Below, piece by piece: positions 1-6,583 of a stretch of 12,676 bases of DNA (position 1 is its first letter; each line of letters opens with the position of its first letter). Under the pieces are notes generated by a model that saw only the letters and a list, made by a program, of their open reading frames with translations, had not been told where the DNA came from and ran no database searches. The DNA comes from Chloroflexota bacterium. GTDB taxonomy: Bacteria; Chloroflexota; Limnocylindria; Limnocylindrales; CSP1-4. The translations under genes and the position numbers were made by a program. Location of the stretch: positions 1-12,676 of the forward strand of contig JAICUV010000080.1 of the NCBI GenBank assembly GCA_025935655.1, read 5' to 3'.

Positions 1-450
1 AACCAGCTGCGCGAGAAGATCGGCGTGATGTTCGGCAACCCGGAGACGACGCCGGGCGGCCGCGCGCTCAAGTTCTATGCCTCGGTCCGCCTGGACATCC
101 GGCGCGTCGAGACGATCAAGACCGGCACGGAGTCCGTGGGCAACCGGGTCCGCGTCAAGGTCGTCAAGAACAAGGTGTCGCCGCCGTTCCGCGTCGCAGA
201 GTTCGACGTCATGTACGGCGAGGGCATCAGCACGGAGGGCGGCCTCCTGGACGTCGGCGTGGCGATGGATGTCGTCACCAAGACGGGTGCCTGGTTCACG
301 TTCGGCGAGACACGGCTGGGCCAGGGTCGCGAGGCCTCGAAGGAGTTCCTCAAGACGAACGTGGACGTGGCCGCGGAGATCGACCGCCGCATCCGCGCCA
401 AGATGACCGAGGTCGCCCTGCCGGTCGAGGGGATCGAAGAGGCCGAGTAG
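1..450 (+). CDS. recA: RecA recombinase, C-terminal part (5' end outside window)
   Basis: This is the last 149 residues of RecA, the ATP-dependent DNA strand-exchange protein that also triggers LexA cleavage in the SOS response. The frame is open from base 1 and begins inside the DNA-binding L2 loop (NQLREKIGVMFGNPETTPGG), continues through the strongly conserved KFYASVRLDIRR segment, the VKVVKNKVSPPF strand and the YGEGI motif, and ends in the C-terminal lid domain (GAWFTFGE, GQGREASKEFL) with a short acidic tail. By comparison with the E. coli protein about 190 residues are missing upstream. The ATG at 25 is an internal methionine, not a start. The stop TAG is followed 25 bases later by recX, the usual partner, so the two are probably co-transcribed. 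The identification is secure because this stretch is nearly invariant across bacteria. Confidence 0.98.
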   Translation, partial: NQLREKIGVMFGNPETTPGGRALKFYASVRLDIRRVETIKTGTESVGNRVRVKVVKNKVSPPFRVAEFDVMYGEGISTEGGLLDVGVAMDVVTKTGAWFTFGETRLGQGREASKEFLKTNVDVAAEIDRRIRAKMTEVALPVEGIEEAE

Positions 451-475
451 CCGCGGGCGGCCCGGAGCCGCGACG

Positions 476-1114
476 ATGGACGACGTGCGGGCGCCGGGTA
501 CCGGCGCCCGTCCTCGTGCCCGGAGGCCGACGCCCGCGGAGCGCCGGGAGCAGCGCTGGCAGGTCGAGGATCCGGCCGCGGTCCTCGAGGCGGCGGCGCG
601 CTTCCTGGAGGCCCGGCCCCGCTCGGTGGCGGAGGTCCGGCGCAAGCTCAGCCGGCTCGGCTACCAGCCGGAGCTCGTGACGGGCGCCGTCGAGCGCCTG
701 GCGGAGCTCGGGTTCCTGGACGACGAGGCGTTCGCCCGCGCCTGGGTCGAGTCACGGGACCGCGCGAAGCCGCGCGGCGAGCACGCGCTGCGGCGGGAGC
801 TGGGGCTCAAGGGCGTGGACAAGGCGATCGTGGACGCGGTCCTCGGTGACCGGCATGACGACGCCCTGGTCGCGGCCGCGTCGCTCGACGAGGTGCCGGC
901 GAGCCCCGATGACGCGGCCGCGGAGCGGCTCCTGCGCCGCAAGCTCGCCCCGATCCTCCGCGAGACGGACACCCGGAAGCGTGCGCAGCGGGCGTACGCG
1001 CTGCTGGCACGGAACGGGTTCGGACCGGACGTGTGCTCGGCGGTCAGCCGTCGGGTCCTCGCCGACGTCGACGCAGCCGTTGCCGACCCTGAGATCGAGG
1101 ACGTTGACGCGTGA
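476..1114 (+). CDS. recX: RecX regulatory protein
   Basis: A 212-residue RecX-family protein, a modulator that binds the RecA filament and usually limits RecA activity. After a basic, proline-rich, probably disordered N-terminus of about 30 residues, the three-helix repeats of the family follow. The diagnostic first repeat reads RPRSVAEVRRKLSRLGY (about residues 48-64), then LGFLDDEAFARAWVESR, the RGEHALRRELGLKGV repeat and a final repeat around RKRAQRAYALLARNGF. The length is slightly above the common 150-210 residues, mainly through the N-terminal tail and a short acidic C-terminal tail. ATG 476 has a CGGAG element at 463-467, eight bases upstream, and lies 25 bases after the recA stop. Position directly behind recA supports the call. 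It is followed by a 431-base gap, so transcription probably ends or is attenuated here. Confidence 0.93.
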   Translation: MDDVRAPGTGARPRARRPTPAERREQRWQVEDPAAVLEAAARFLEARPRSVAEVRRKLSRLGYQPELVTGAVERLAELGFLDDEAFARAWVESRDRAKPRGEHALRRELGLKGVDKAIVDAVLGDRHDDALVAAASLDEVPASPDDAAAERLLRRKLAPILRETDTRKRAQRAYALLARNGFGPDVCSAVSRRVLADVDAAVADPEIEDVDA

Positions 1115-1205
1115 GCTCGCGGTCGCAGCACGGCCCCCACGCTTGCCGGTAGCGGCGCCGATGCCTGCGGGTACTCATTCGCGACCCCAACGGGGAGGGA
1201 CCGCC

Positions 1206-1246
1206 GCCCAGCGCCCGCATCGATGCCTGGCGGGCCTCGCCTGGGC
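1206..1246 (+). terminator. Compound stem-loop downstream of recX (terminator or attenuator candidate)
   Basis: GCCCAG at 1206-1211 can pair with CTGGGC at 1241-1246. Nested inside, GCCCGC at 1213-1218 pairs with GCGGGC at 1230-1235 around an 11-base loop, giving twelve base pairs in two blocks with an asymmetric internal loop. There is no uridine run after it, so it is not a classical Rho-independent terminator. U-less GC-rich stems are a weak type of evidence in such GC-rich DNA, where stems of this size also arise by chance. Confidence 0.3.
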
Positions 1247-1352
1247 TGCTGGCGGGTCCCGCAGGGGCGCGGAACGAGCCCGGGCGTCCCAATGAGTCCT
1301 CACGGGCATGACGGCGCCGACGCCACCTGAGACCGAGTCGCCGCCGTCGTAG

Positions 1353-1358
1353 TACGCT
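1353..1358 (+). promoter_or_regulatory. Candidate -10 element for rny
   Basis: TACGCT fits the TAnnnT pattern and is identical to the hexamer just before the CPBP gene (10464-10469). A start of transcription about seven bases downstream would fall near 1365, in the loop of the TCCGG-ATAA-CCGGA palindrome at 1360-1373. No convincing TTGACA-like -35 is visible at the expected distance. It would give a leader of roughly 180 bases before the rny start. Confidence 0.35.
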
Positions 1359-1504
1359 CTCCGGATAACCGGACGCGGACCTGTGAGGCCGCTTCCGGGC
1401 GAGCCGCAGCACCGGCTGAGAGCGGTTGGAGCCACCGAGCCTGCCCGCTCCCGAAGCCCAAGCGAACCCCGGCGCTGCGTCGCCCGACACCGATTTCGCT
1501 AACG

Positions 1505-1536
1505 CCTCCGGCGCATCCACCCCGCCGGAGGGGAGG
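1505..1536 (+). promoter_or_regulatory. Hairpin abutting the rny Shine-Dalgarno
   Basis: Bases 1505-1513 pair perfectly with 1523-1531 (nine base pairs built on CTCCGGCG/CGCCGGAG) around a nine-base loop. The last stem base directly adjoins GGAGG at 1532-1536, which is nine bases before the TTG start at 1546. The Shine-Dalgarno itself stays single-stranded in this fold, but the stem is close enough to affect ribosome access. This ribosome binding site is what decides the rny start. Confidence 0.5.
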
Positions 1537-1545
1537 AAACCGAAT

Positions 1546-3072
1546 TTGGAACCGATCGTCGTACTCGCGGCGCTGGTCGCCGCGGTCGTCGGCGTGGCCG
1601 TGGGGTTCGTCGCCCGCGGCGTCCTGGCCAGCCAGACCATCAAGGCCGCCCAGGACAAGGCCGCGCGCATCGTCGCGGAGGCCCGCGCCCAGCAGAAGGA
1701 CATGATCCTCGAGGCCAAGGACGAGAAGCTTCGCCAGCAGCGCGAAGGCGAGGAGGAGGCCCGTCTCAAGCGGTCCGAGCTCCAGAACCTGGAGCGACGC
1801 CTGCTCTCCCGCGATGAGCAGCTCGACCAGCGCGCGGACCTGCTCGAGGAGAAGAGCCGCAAGATCGGCGAGCGCGAGCGGGACCTCGAGCACGAGCGCG
1901 AGTCCCTCACGAAGCTCAGCCAGGAGCGCGTCGCCGCCCTGGAGCGGGTCTCCGGGATGTCGGCCGAGGACGCCAAGGCCGTGCTCCTCGAGGCGATCCG
2001 CGAGGAGGCCGAGCACGACGCGGTCAAGCTCGCCCGCTCGATCGAGCGCCGGGCACGCGACGAGGCCCAGGAGAAGGCGCGCGAGATCATCGTCACCGCG
2101 ATGCAGCGCGTTGCGGCCGATCACACCGCGGAGCACACCGTCACGGTCGTCCATCTTCCCAGCGACGAGATGAAGGGCCGGATCATCGGCCGCGAGGGCC
2201 GGAACATCCGGGCGCTCGAGCAGGCGACCGGCGTGGATCTGATCATCGACGACACGCCCGAGACCGTCGTCCTGTCGGGCTTCGACCCCGTCCGCCGTGA
2301 GGTCGCCCGCGTCGCGCTGGGCAAGCTCATCGCCGACGGCCGGATCCACCCCGGCCGCATCGAGGAGGTCGTCAACAAGGCCCGTGCGGAGGTCGACCTG
2401 ATCATCCGCCAGGCTGGCGAGCAGGCCTGCTACGACGCCGGGGTCCCGGGCCTGCCGTCGGACCTCGTGAAGACGCTGGGGCGGCTCAAGTACCGCACCA
2501 GCTACGGCCAGAACGTCCTGCTCCACAGCGTCGAGACCAGCCACCTCGCGGGGATCATCGCGGCGGAGCTGGGTGCGGACGTGCAGGCATGCAAGATCGG
2601 CGGCCTGCTCCACGACATCGGCAAGGCGCTCGACCACGAGATCGAGGGGCCCCACGCCGCGATCGGGGCGAGCCTCGCCCAGAAGCACAGCATGCCGTTC
2701 AAGGTCGTCAACGGGATCGCGGCCCACCACCAGGAGGTCGAGTTCGCCTGCATCGAGGCGCCGATCGTCCAGGTCGCCGACGCGATCAGCGCGTCCCGCC
2801 CGGGTGCCCGCGGCGAGACGATGGAGACGTACGTCAAGCGCCTCGAGGATCTCCAGGGCATCGCGGAGAGCTTTGCCGGCGTCGAGCGCTCGTTCGCCGT
2901 CCAGGCCGGCCGTGAGGTCCGCATCCTCGTCCGGCCCGAGGAGATCGACGACCTCACGGCGACCCGCCTCGCGCGCGACATCGTGAAGAAGATCGAGGAC
3001 AACCTGACCTACCCGGGCCAGATCAAGGTCACGGTCATCCGCGAGACGCGGGCCGTCGAGTACGCGAAGTAG
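1546..3072 (+). CDS. rny: Ribonuclease Y (membrane-anchored endoribonuclease)
   Basis: RNase Y is the HD-family endoribonuclease that initiates bulk mRNA decay at the inner face of the membrane. From TTG 1546 the protein has 508 residues, normal for the family. Residues 1-25 form one hydrophobic N-terminal membrane anchor. About 30-170 is a charged coiled coil rich in Arg, Glu, Lys and Gln. A KH RNA-binding domain follows with GRIIGREGRN at 211-220. The HD domain has H327, the metal-binding pair H356-D357 in LLHDIGK, H394-H395 and D412. All expected catalytic residues are present. The frame is open to a TTG at 1426, but the 40 extra residues would place a Pro/Ala-rich tail before the anchor and would ignore the strong GGGAGGAAA ribosome binding site before 1546. 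ymdB follows after 33 bases, the same pairing as in Bacillus subtilis. Confidence 0.97.
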   Translation: MEPIVVLAALVAAVVGVAVGFVARGVLASQTIKAAQDKAARIVAEARAQQKDMILEAKDEKLRQQREGEEEARLKRSELQNLERRLLSRDEQLDQRADLLEEKSRKIGERERDLEHERESLTKLSQERVAALERVSGMSAEDAKAVLLEAIREEAEHDAVKLARSIERRARDEAQEKAREIIVTAMQRVAADHTAEHTVTVVHLPSDEMKGRIIGREGRNIRALEQATGVDLIIDDTPETVVLSGFDPVRREVARVALGKLIADGRIHPGRIEEVVNKARAEVDLIIRQAGEQACYDAGVPGLPSDLVKTLGRLKYRTSYGQNVLLHSVETSHLAGIIAAELGADVQACKIGGLLHDIGKALDHEIEGPHAAIGASLAQKHSMPFKVVNGIAAHHQEVEFACIEAPIVQVADAISASRPGARGETMETYVKRLEDLQGIAESFAGVERSFAVQAGREVRILVRPEEIDDLTATRLARDIVKKIEDNLTYPGQIKVTVIRETRAVEYAK

Positions 3073-3105
3073 CGCCGGCCGCGTGAGCGCGATCGCGAAC
3101 ACCCG

Positions 3106-3963
3106 GTGAGCCGCGAACGGTCGGGACTCGGCAATCCGGCCAACGGGAACGCCCCCAGGCCCCCGGGCGCCTGCCGGATCCTCATGATCGGCGACATCAT
3201 CGGCAAGCCCGGCCGGGTGGTCATCGAGCGCGAGCTCGCCGGGATCCGCGACGAGCGGGGCATCGACTTCGTCACCGCGAACGGCGAGAACGTCGCCGGC
3301 GGGATGGGCCTCACGGTCTCGACGGCCGAGGCGCTCCTCGGCGCCGGTGTCGACGTCATCACGTCCGGCAACCACATCTGGGACAAGCGCGAGATCTACC
3401 CGTTCCTCGACTCGAGCGACCGGGTCCTCCGGCCGCTCAACTACGGGACGCACAACGTGCCCGGGCGCGGCTGGGGCACGTACGAGGCGCTCGACGGATC
3501 GGAGATCGCGGTCATCAACCTCCAGGGCCGCACCTACATGCAGCAGATCGACAACCCGTTCACGGACGCGGACCGGCTGCTGGACGAGGCCTCGGAACCG
3601 CTGCCGCCGATCCGGATCGTCGACTTCCATTGCGAGCTCACGTCCGAGAAGAACGCGATGGGCCTGTACCTCGACGGGCGCGTCAGCGCCGTCGTCGGGA
3701 CGCACACGCACATCGTGACGGGCGACGAGCGGATCCTGCCGAAGGGGACCGCGTACCAGACGGACCTCGGGATGACGGGGCCCGTGTGGAGCGTCATCGG
3801 CTTCAACCCGGACACCGTCCTTCCACGCTTCGTGAACGCGCTGCCGACGCGGTTCGAGGTCGGCGACGGCCCGGTGATCCTCAACGCCTGCCAGGTCGAC
3901 GTGGACCCGGCCACGGGTCGCGCCCTGCAGATCGAGCGCATCCAGCGCCTGGTCGAGCTCTGA
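3106..3963 (+). CDS. ymdB: YmdB-type metallophosphoesterase (TIGR00282 family)
   Basis: A 285-residue protein of the YmdB family of dinuclear-metal phosphoesterases. The Bacillus subtilis member has been reported to hydrolyse cyclic nucleotides and to influence biofilm and motility decisions. The metal ligands are all visible: D30 in MIGDIIGKPGR, E61-N62 in NGENVAGG, N89-H90 in SGNHIWDK, H175 in FHCELTSEK, and H200 and H202 in GTHTH. YQTDLGMTGP and the VIGFNPD segment further mark this family. The core starts at about residue 24, so the GTG at 3106 adds a short Gly/Pro/Asn-rich tail compared with the usual roughly 265 residues. No better start is in frame and no clear Shine-Dalgarno is seen, so the start is the weak point. 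It is 33 bases after rny, and the PHP gene begins two bases after its stop. The physiological substrate here is unknown. Confidence 0.93.
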   Translation: MSRERSGLGNPANGNAPRPPGACRILMIGDIIGKPGRVVIERELAGIRDERGIDFVTANGENVAGGMGLTVSTAEALLGAGVDVITSGNHIWDKREIYPFLDSSDRVLRPLNYGTHNVPGRGWGTYEALDGSEIAVINLQGRTYMQQIDNPFTDADRLLDEASEPLPPIRIVDFHCELTSEKNAMGLYLDGRVSAVVGTHTHIVTGDERILPKGTAYQTDLGMTGPVWSVIGFNPDTVLPRFVNALPTRFEVGDGPVILNACQVDVDPATGRALQIERIQRLVEL

Positions 3964-3965
3964 CG

Positions 3966-4889
3966 GTGGCGACGCCCGGGCCCGCGCGCCACGCGCCGCC
4001 CCCGGAGGAGCGCGAGCCGTTCGTCCCGGGCGACGCGATCGCCGACGTCCACGCCCACTCGACCCGGTCCGACGGCGTCCTCGAGCCCGCCGAGCTCGTC
4101 CGCCAGGTGCACGAGGCGGGCGTCCGCCTGTTCGCGCTCGCGGACCACGACAATCTCGCCGGCTACCGGGAGCTGGTGGCGCCCGGCGCCGCGCCGCTGC
4201 CCCCCGGCCTCGTGCTCGTCCCGGCGGTCGAGATCAACGCGATCACCCGCGGGCTCGGCCTCGAGCTCGCCGAGGGAGAGCTGCACGTGCTTGGCATCGG
4301 GGTGGACCCGGCAGACGAGGCGTTCGAGGCGGCGCTCGCCGCCCAGCGCGGTGCCCGCCGCGCACGCTTCTTCGCGACCGTGGACCTCCTCCGCCAGATC
4401 GGCCTGCCGATCGACGCCCAGGTCGCCGAGCTGGACCTCACCGGCGACGACGCGCTCGGCCGTCCGACGGTCGCCCGCGCGCTCATCCGGGCCGGGCTCG
4501 CCGACAGCGTCGAGGACGCGTTCAGGCGGATCCTGAGCCACGGCCAGCCGGGCTACGTGCCGCGGACCGGCCTGGGGCCCGTCGAGGCGATCCACGCGAT
4601 CCGGGCCGCGGGCGGGCTGGCGTCGATCGCGCACTTCTGGGAGGCGCCCGACCAGCTCGCGCTGCTGCGAGGGCTCATGGACGAGGGCCTCGACGGCCTC
4701 GAGAGCCACCACCGCTCGTTCGACGAGGAGACCCGCCGCCGGGTGGGGGAGACCGCCCGTGCACTGGGCCTCGTGGAGACGGGCGGCACCGACTACCACG
4801 GCGACCTGGGGCCGTACGCCGAGGCGCACTCTGGCCTCGTCATGCCGGACGAGCTCGTCGCGGGGCTCCGCACGGCGCTGGGCGTCTGA
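3966..4889 (+). CDS. PHP-domain phosphoesterase, RNase AM/YciV-like
   Basis: A 307-residue PHP-domain hydrolase. Metal-binding motifs are H29 and H31 in DVHAHSTRSDG, D60-H61-D62 in ADHDN, E89 in VPAVEIN, H107, H223 in SIAHF, and D276 and H278 in GGTDYHG. The middle segment, from LGRPTVARALIRAG to GQPGYVPRTGLGPVEAIHAI, matches the insert that marks the E. coli YciV/RNase AM branch. Those enzymes remove phosphate from 3',5'-bisphosphonucleotides such as pAp and trim 5' ends of RNA. The usual AHP motif is AHF here and GSDFH is GTDYH. GTG 3966 begins two bases after the ymdB stop, implying translational coupling, with no visible Shine-Dalgarno. Location behind rny and ymdB fits a role in finishing RNA breakdown, but that is inference. 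A different small phosphate ester substrate is possible. Confidence 0.9.
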   Translation: MATPGPARHAPPPEEREPFVPGDAIADVHAHSTRSDGVLEPAELVRQVHEAGVRLFALADHDNLAGYRELVAPGAAPLPPGLVLVPAVEINAITRGLGLELAEGELHVLGIGVDPADEAFEAALAAQRGARRARFFATVDLLRQIGLPIDAQVAELDLTGDDALGRPTVARALIRAGLADSVEDAFRRILSHGQPGYVPRTGLGPVEAIHAIRAAGGLASIAHFWEAPDQLALLRGLMDEGLDGLESHHRSFDEETRRRVGETARALGLVETGGTDYHGDLGPYAEAHSGLVMPDELVAGLRTALGV

Positions 4890-4901
4890 GCGCCGGGCCG
4901 G

Positions 4902-4907
4902 TACCAT
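4902..4907 (+). promoter_or_regulatory. Candidate -10 element directly before miaB
   Basis: TACCAT lies ten bases before the ATG of miaB, in the 28-base gap after the PHP stop. The nine bases GGTACCATC also occur at the same relative place before the glycosyltransferase gene (11380-11388). A transcript starting seven bases after the hexamer would have about four leader bases. No Shine-Dalgarno is visible before 4918 and no clear -35 is seen. Confidence 0.4.
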
Positions 4908-4917
4908 CACCGACCGC

Positions 4918-6567
4918 ATGACCACGCGCAGCCTCCCCGTCCTCGACATCGCGCCGCCCGCGACCGGACCCGCCGGTCCGCGCGACCCGTTCGCGCCGGA
5001 CGACGCGCGCCTGGCCGAGTTCCGGCCCGAGGCGCGGGCCCTGCCCGCCTTCTTCGTCTGGACCCTGGGCTGCCAGATGAACAAGAGCGACTCCGAGGAG
5101 ATGGCCGGGCGCCTGCTCGCCGCGGGCTGCCCCGAGGCGCCGTCGATGGAGGCCGCGGACGTCGTGGTCATCAACACCTGCGCGATCCGCGAGGCCGCCG
5201 AGGCGAAGGTGATCGGCCGCCAGGGCCACCTGGGCCGGCTCAAGGCCGCGAACCCGTCGCTGCGGGTGGTGATGACCGGCTGCTCGGTCCGCGAATCGAA
5301 CCGGGCCGGCCTCAAGCGCCGCTACCCGGCCGTCGACCTGTTCCTGCGCCCCGACGAGGAGCCCGAGCTCATCGATCGGCTGGGGCTCGCGTCGGCGCAG
5401 GCACCGGTGGGCGCGCTCGCTCGCACGAGCGCCCTGACGACAGTCAAAGGCCTCGAGGTCTCCGATGCCACCCACCTCGTCCGTGCTCGGGCGGACGCGA
5501 TCGCGGGTGGCGCCATCCTCCGCGGGAGCGCCATCTCCGCCTGGCTGCCGATCATCTACGGCTGCGACAAGACGTGCACGTACTGCATCGTGCCGTTCAG
5601 CCGGGGCCCGGAGCGGAGCCGTCCGTTCGACGAGATCGTGGACGAGGCGCGTGCGCTCGCGGCCCAGGGGTACCGCGAGGTCACGCTGCTGGGCCAGAAC
5701 GTCAACTCCTACGGCCACGACCTCGCCCCCGAGGGCCGGTTCTCCCACGTCGTGACGGAGCGGACCGTCGGGCGCCACCAGGACCGGACCGCGCGCCCCG
5801 ACCTGGCTGAGCTCCTCCGCGCGGTGGACGCGCTCCGGGCCGTCGACGGCACGCCGGCGATCCCGCGCCTGCGGTTCGTGACCTCGCACCCGTGGGACCT
5901 CTCGGACCGGCTGATCGAGGCGATGCGCGACTGCCCGTCGCTGTGCGAGGCGCTCCACCTGCCGGTCCAGAGCGGGTCGGACTCGATGCTCCGGCGAATG
6001 GGCCGCCAGTACACGATCGAGCACTACCTGGAGCGCCTCGCGCGCCTCCGCGAGGCCGTGCCCGGGCTCGCCCTGTCCACGGACGTCATCGTCGGGTTCT
6101 GCGGCGAGACCGAGGCCGAGTACGAGGCGACGGTCCGGCTGCTCGAGACCGTGCGCTACGACCAGGTCTTCGCGGCGGCGTACAGCGAGCGGCCCGGGAC
6201 GCCCGCCACGAAGCTCGCCGACGACGTCCCCGCGGCGGAGAAGCGGCGCAGGCTGGTCGCGCTGCTGGAGCTCCAGGAGGGGATCGGCCTCGAGCGCAAC
6301 CGCGCCTGGCTGGGTCGCGAGACCGAGGTCCTCGTCGACGCCGTCGTCCCGCCCAGGCTCCACGACCACGAGGACGAGGAGGCGGCCGGCGCCGCCGAGT
6401 CGCGCGACGCGTTCGCGCACCTGCCCGCGGGCGTCGTGCACCTGGCCGGCCGGTCGCGCGAGAACAAGCTCGTCCACGTGGCCGGGCCGGCGGACCTCGT
6501 CGGCAGGCTCGCGCGCGTCCGAGTCGAGCACGCTGGCCCCTACGCGCTCCGCGGGACGCTGGCCTGA
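4918..6567 (+). CDS. miaB: tRNA-2-methylthio-N6-dimethylallyladenosine synthase MiaB
   Basis: MiaB is the radical-SAM methylthiotransferase that converts i6A to ms2i6A at tRNA position 37. The order is an N-terminal UPF0004 domain with cysteines C52 (WTLGCQMNKSDSE), C88 (INTCAIRE) and C122 (TGCSVRES) for one iron-sulfur cluster, a radical-SAM domain with C216, C220 and C223 (YGCDKTCTYC), conserved LGQNVNSYG, LHLPVQSGS and YSERPGTPA segments, and a C-terminal TRAM RNA-binding domain with GRSRENKLVHV. At 549 residues it is about 90 longer than typical. The excess comes from a roughly 45-residue N-terminal extension, a long linker at about 155-205, an insert at about 267-294 and an acidic insert at about 475-505 inside TRAM. 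The ATG at 4918 follows a TACCAT box. miaA, which makes its substrate, follows after 16 bases. Confidence 0.96.
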   Translation: MTTRSLPVLDIAPPATGPAGPRDPFAPDDARLAEFRPEARALPAFFVWTLGCQMNKSDSEEMAGRLLAAGCPEAPSMEAADVVVINTCAIREAAEAKVIGRQGHLGRLKAANPSLRVVMTGCSVRESNRAGLKRRYPAVDLFLRPDEEPELIDRLGLASAQAPVGALARTSALTTVKGLEVSDATHLVRARADAIAGGAILRGSAISAWLPIIYGCDKTCTYCIVPFSRGPERSRPFDEIVDEARALAAQGYREVTLLGQNVNSYGHDLAPEGRFSHVVTERTVGRHQDRTARPDLAELLRAVDALRAVDGTPAIPRLRFVTSHPWDLSDRLIEAMRDCPSLCEALHLPVQSGSDSMLRRMGRQYTIEHYLERLARLREAVPGLALSTDVIVGFCGETEAEYEATVRLLETVRYDQVFAAAYSERPGTPATKLADDVPAAEKRRRLVALLELQEGIGLERNRAWLGRETEVLVDAVVPPRLHDHEDEEAAGAAESRDAFAHLPAGVVHLAGRSRENKLVHVAGPADLVGRLARVRVEHAGPYALRGTLA

Positions 6568-6583
6568 GCGTCCGGGGCGTCCC

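Larger units (their letters stand above)
1115..1545 (+). other. Intergenic region recX-rny, containing a probable rny leader
   Basis: This 431-base stretch separates recX from rny. The rny frame is open back to a TTG at 1426, but nothing there resembles the RNase Y N-terminus and the strong Shine-Dalgarno lies just before the TTG at 1546, so I treat it as non-coding. Seen directly: a compound stem at 1206-1246; a GCGGG-T-CCCGC palindrome at 1252-1262; a TACGCT hexamer at 1353-1358; TCCGG-ATAA-CCGGA at 1360-1373; AGCCG/CGGCT (1402-1406 with 1413-1417); GAGCGG/CCGCTC (1420-1425 with 1445-1450); and a 9-bp stem at 1505-1531 next to the ribosome binding site. If the TACGCT is a -10 element, the leader is about 180 bases. 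It matched no riboswitch class I know. Confidence 0.6.

Noticed and set aside
1426..1545. In-frame TTG at 1426 as the start of rny, adding 40 residues
   Set aside because: The extension is Pro/Ala-rich, precedes what should be an N-terminal membrane anchor, and has no ribosome binding site, whereas GGGAGGAAA directly precedes TTG 1546.
3088..3097. CGCGATCGCG palindrome and several GCGATCGC (HIP1-like) sites at 3089, 4035, 5497, 6662 and 10701
   Set aside because: Four of the five are inside genes, where GCG ATC GC codon runs (Ala-Ile-Ala or similar) explain them. One non-coding copy is not enough for a repeat family.
1300..3711. An 803-codon open frame on the minus strand, and similar long minus-strand frames across 3534-5315, 4840-6699 and 6086-8827
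   Set aside because: They lie opposite genes with unmistakable motifs (rny, ymdB, miaB, miaA). Very GC-rich third codon positions make antisense frames open by default, and their predicted proteins are low-complexity with no known motif.
5413..5432. Seven-base-pair perfect hairpin GCGCTCG/CGAGCGC
   Set aside because: It lies inside the miaB linker-coding region, and stems of this size are expected by chance in DNA this GC-rich.
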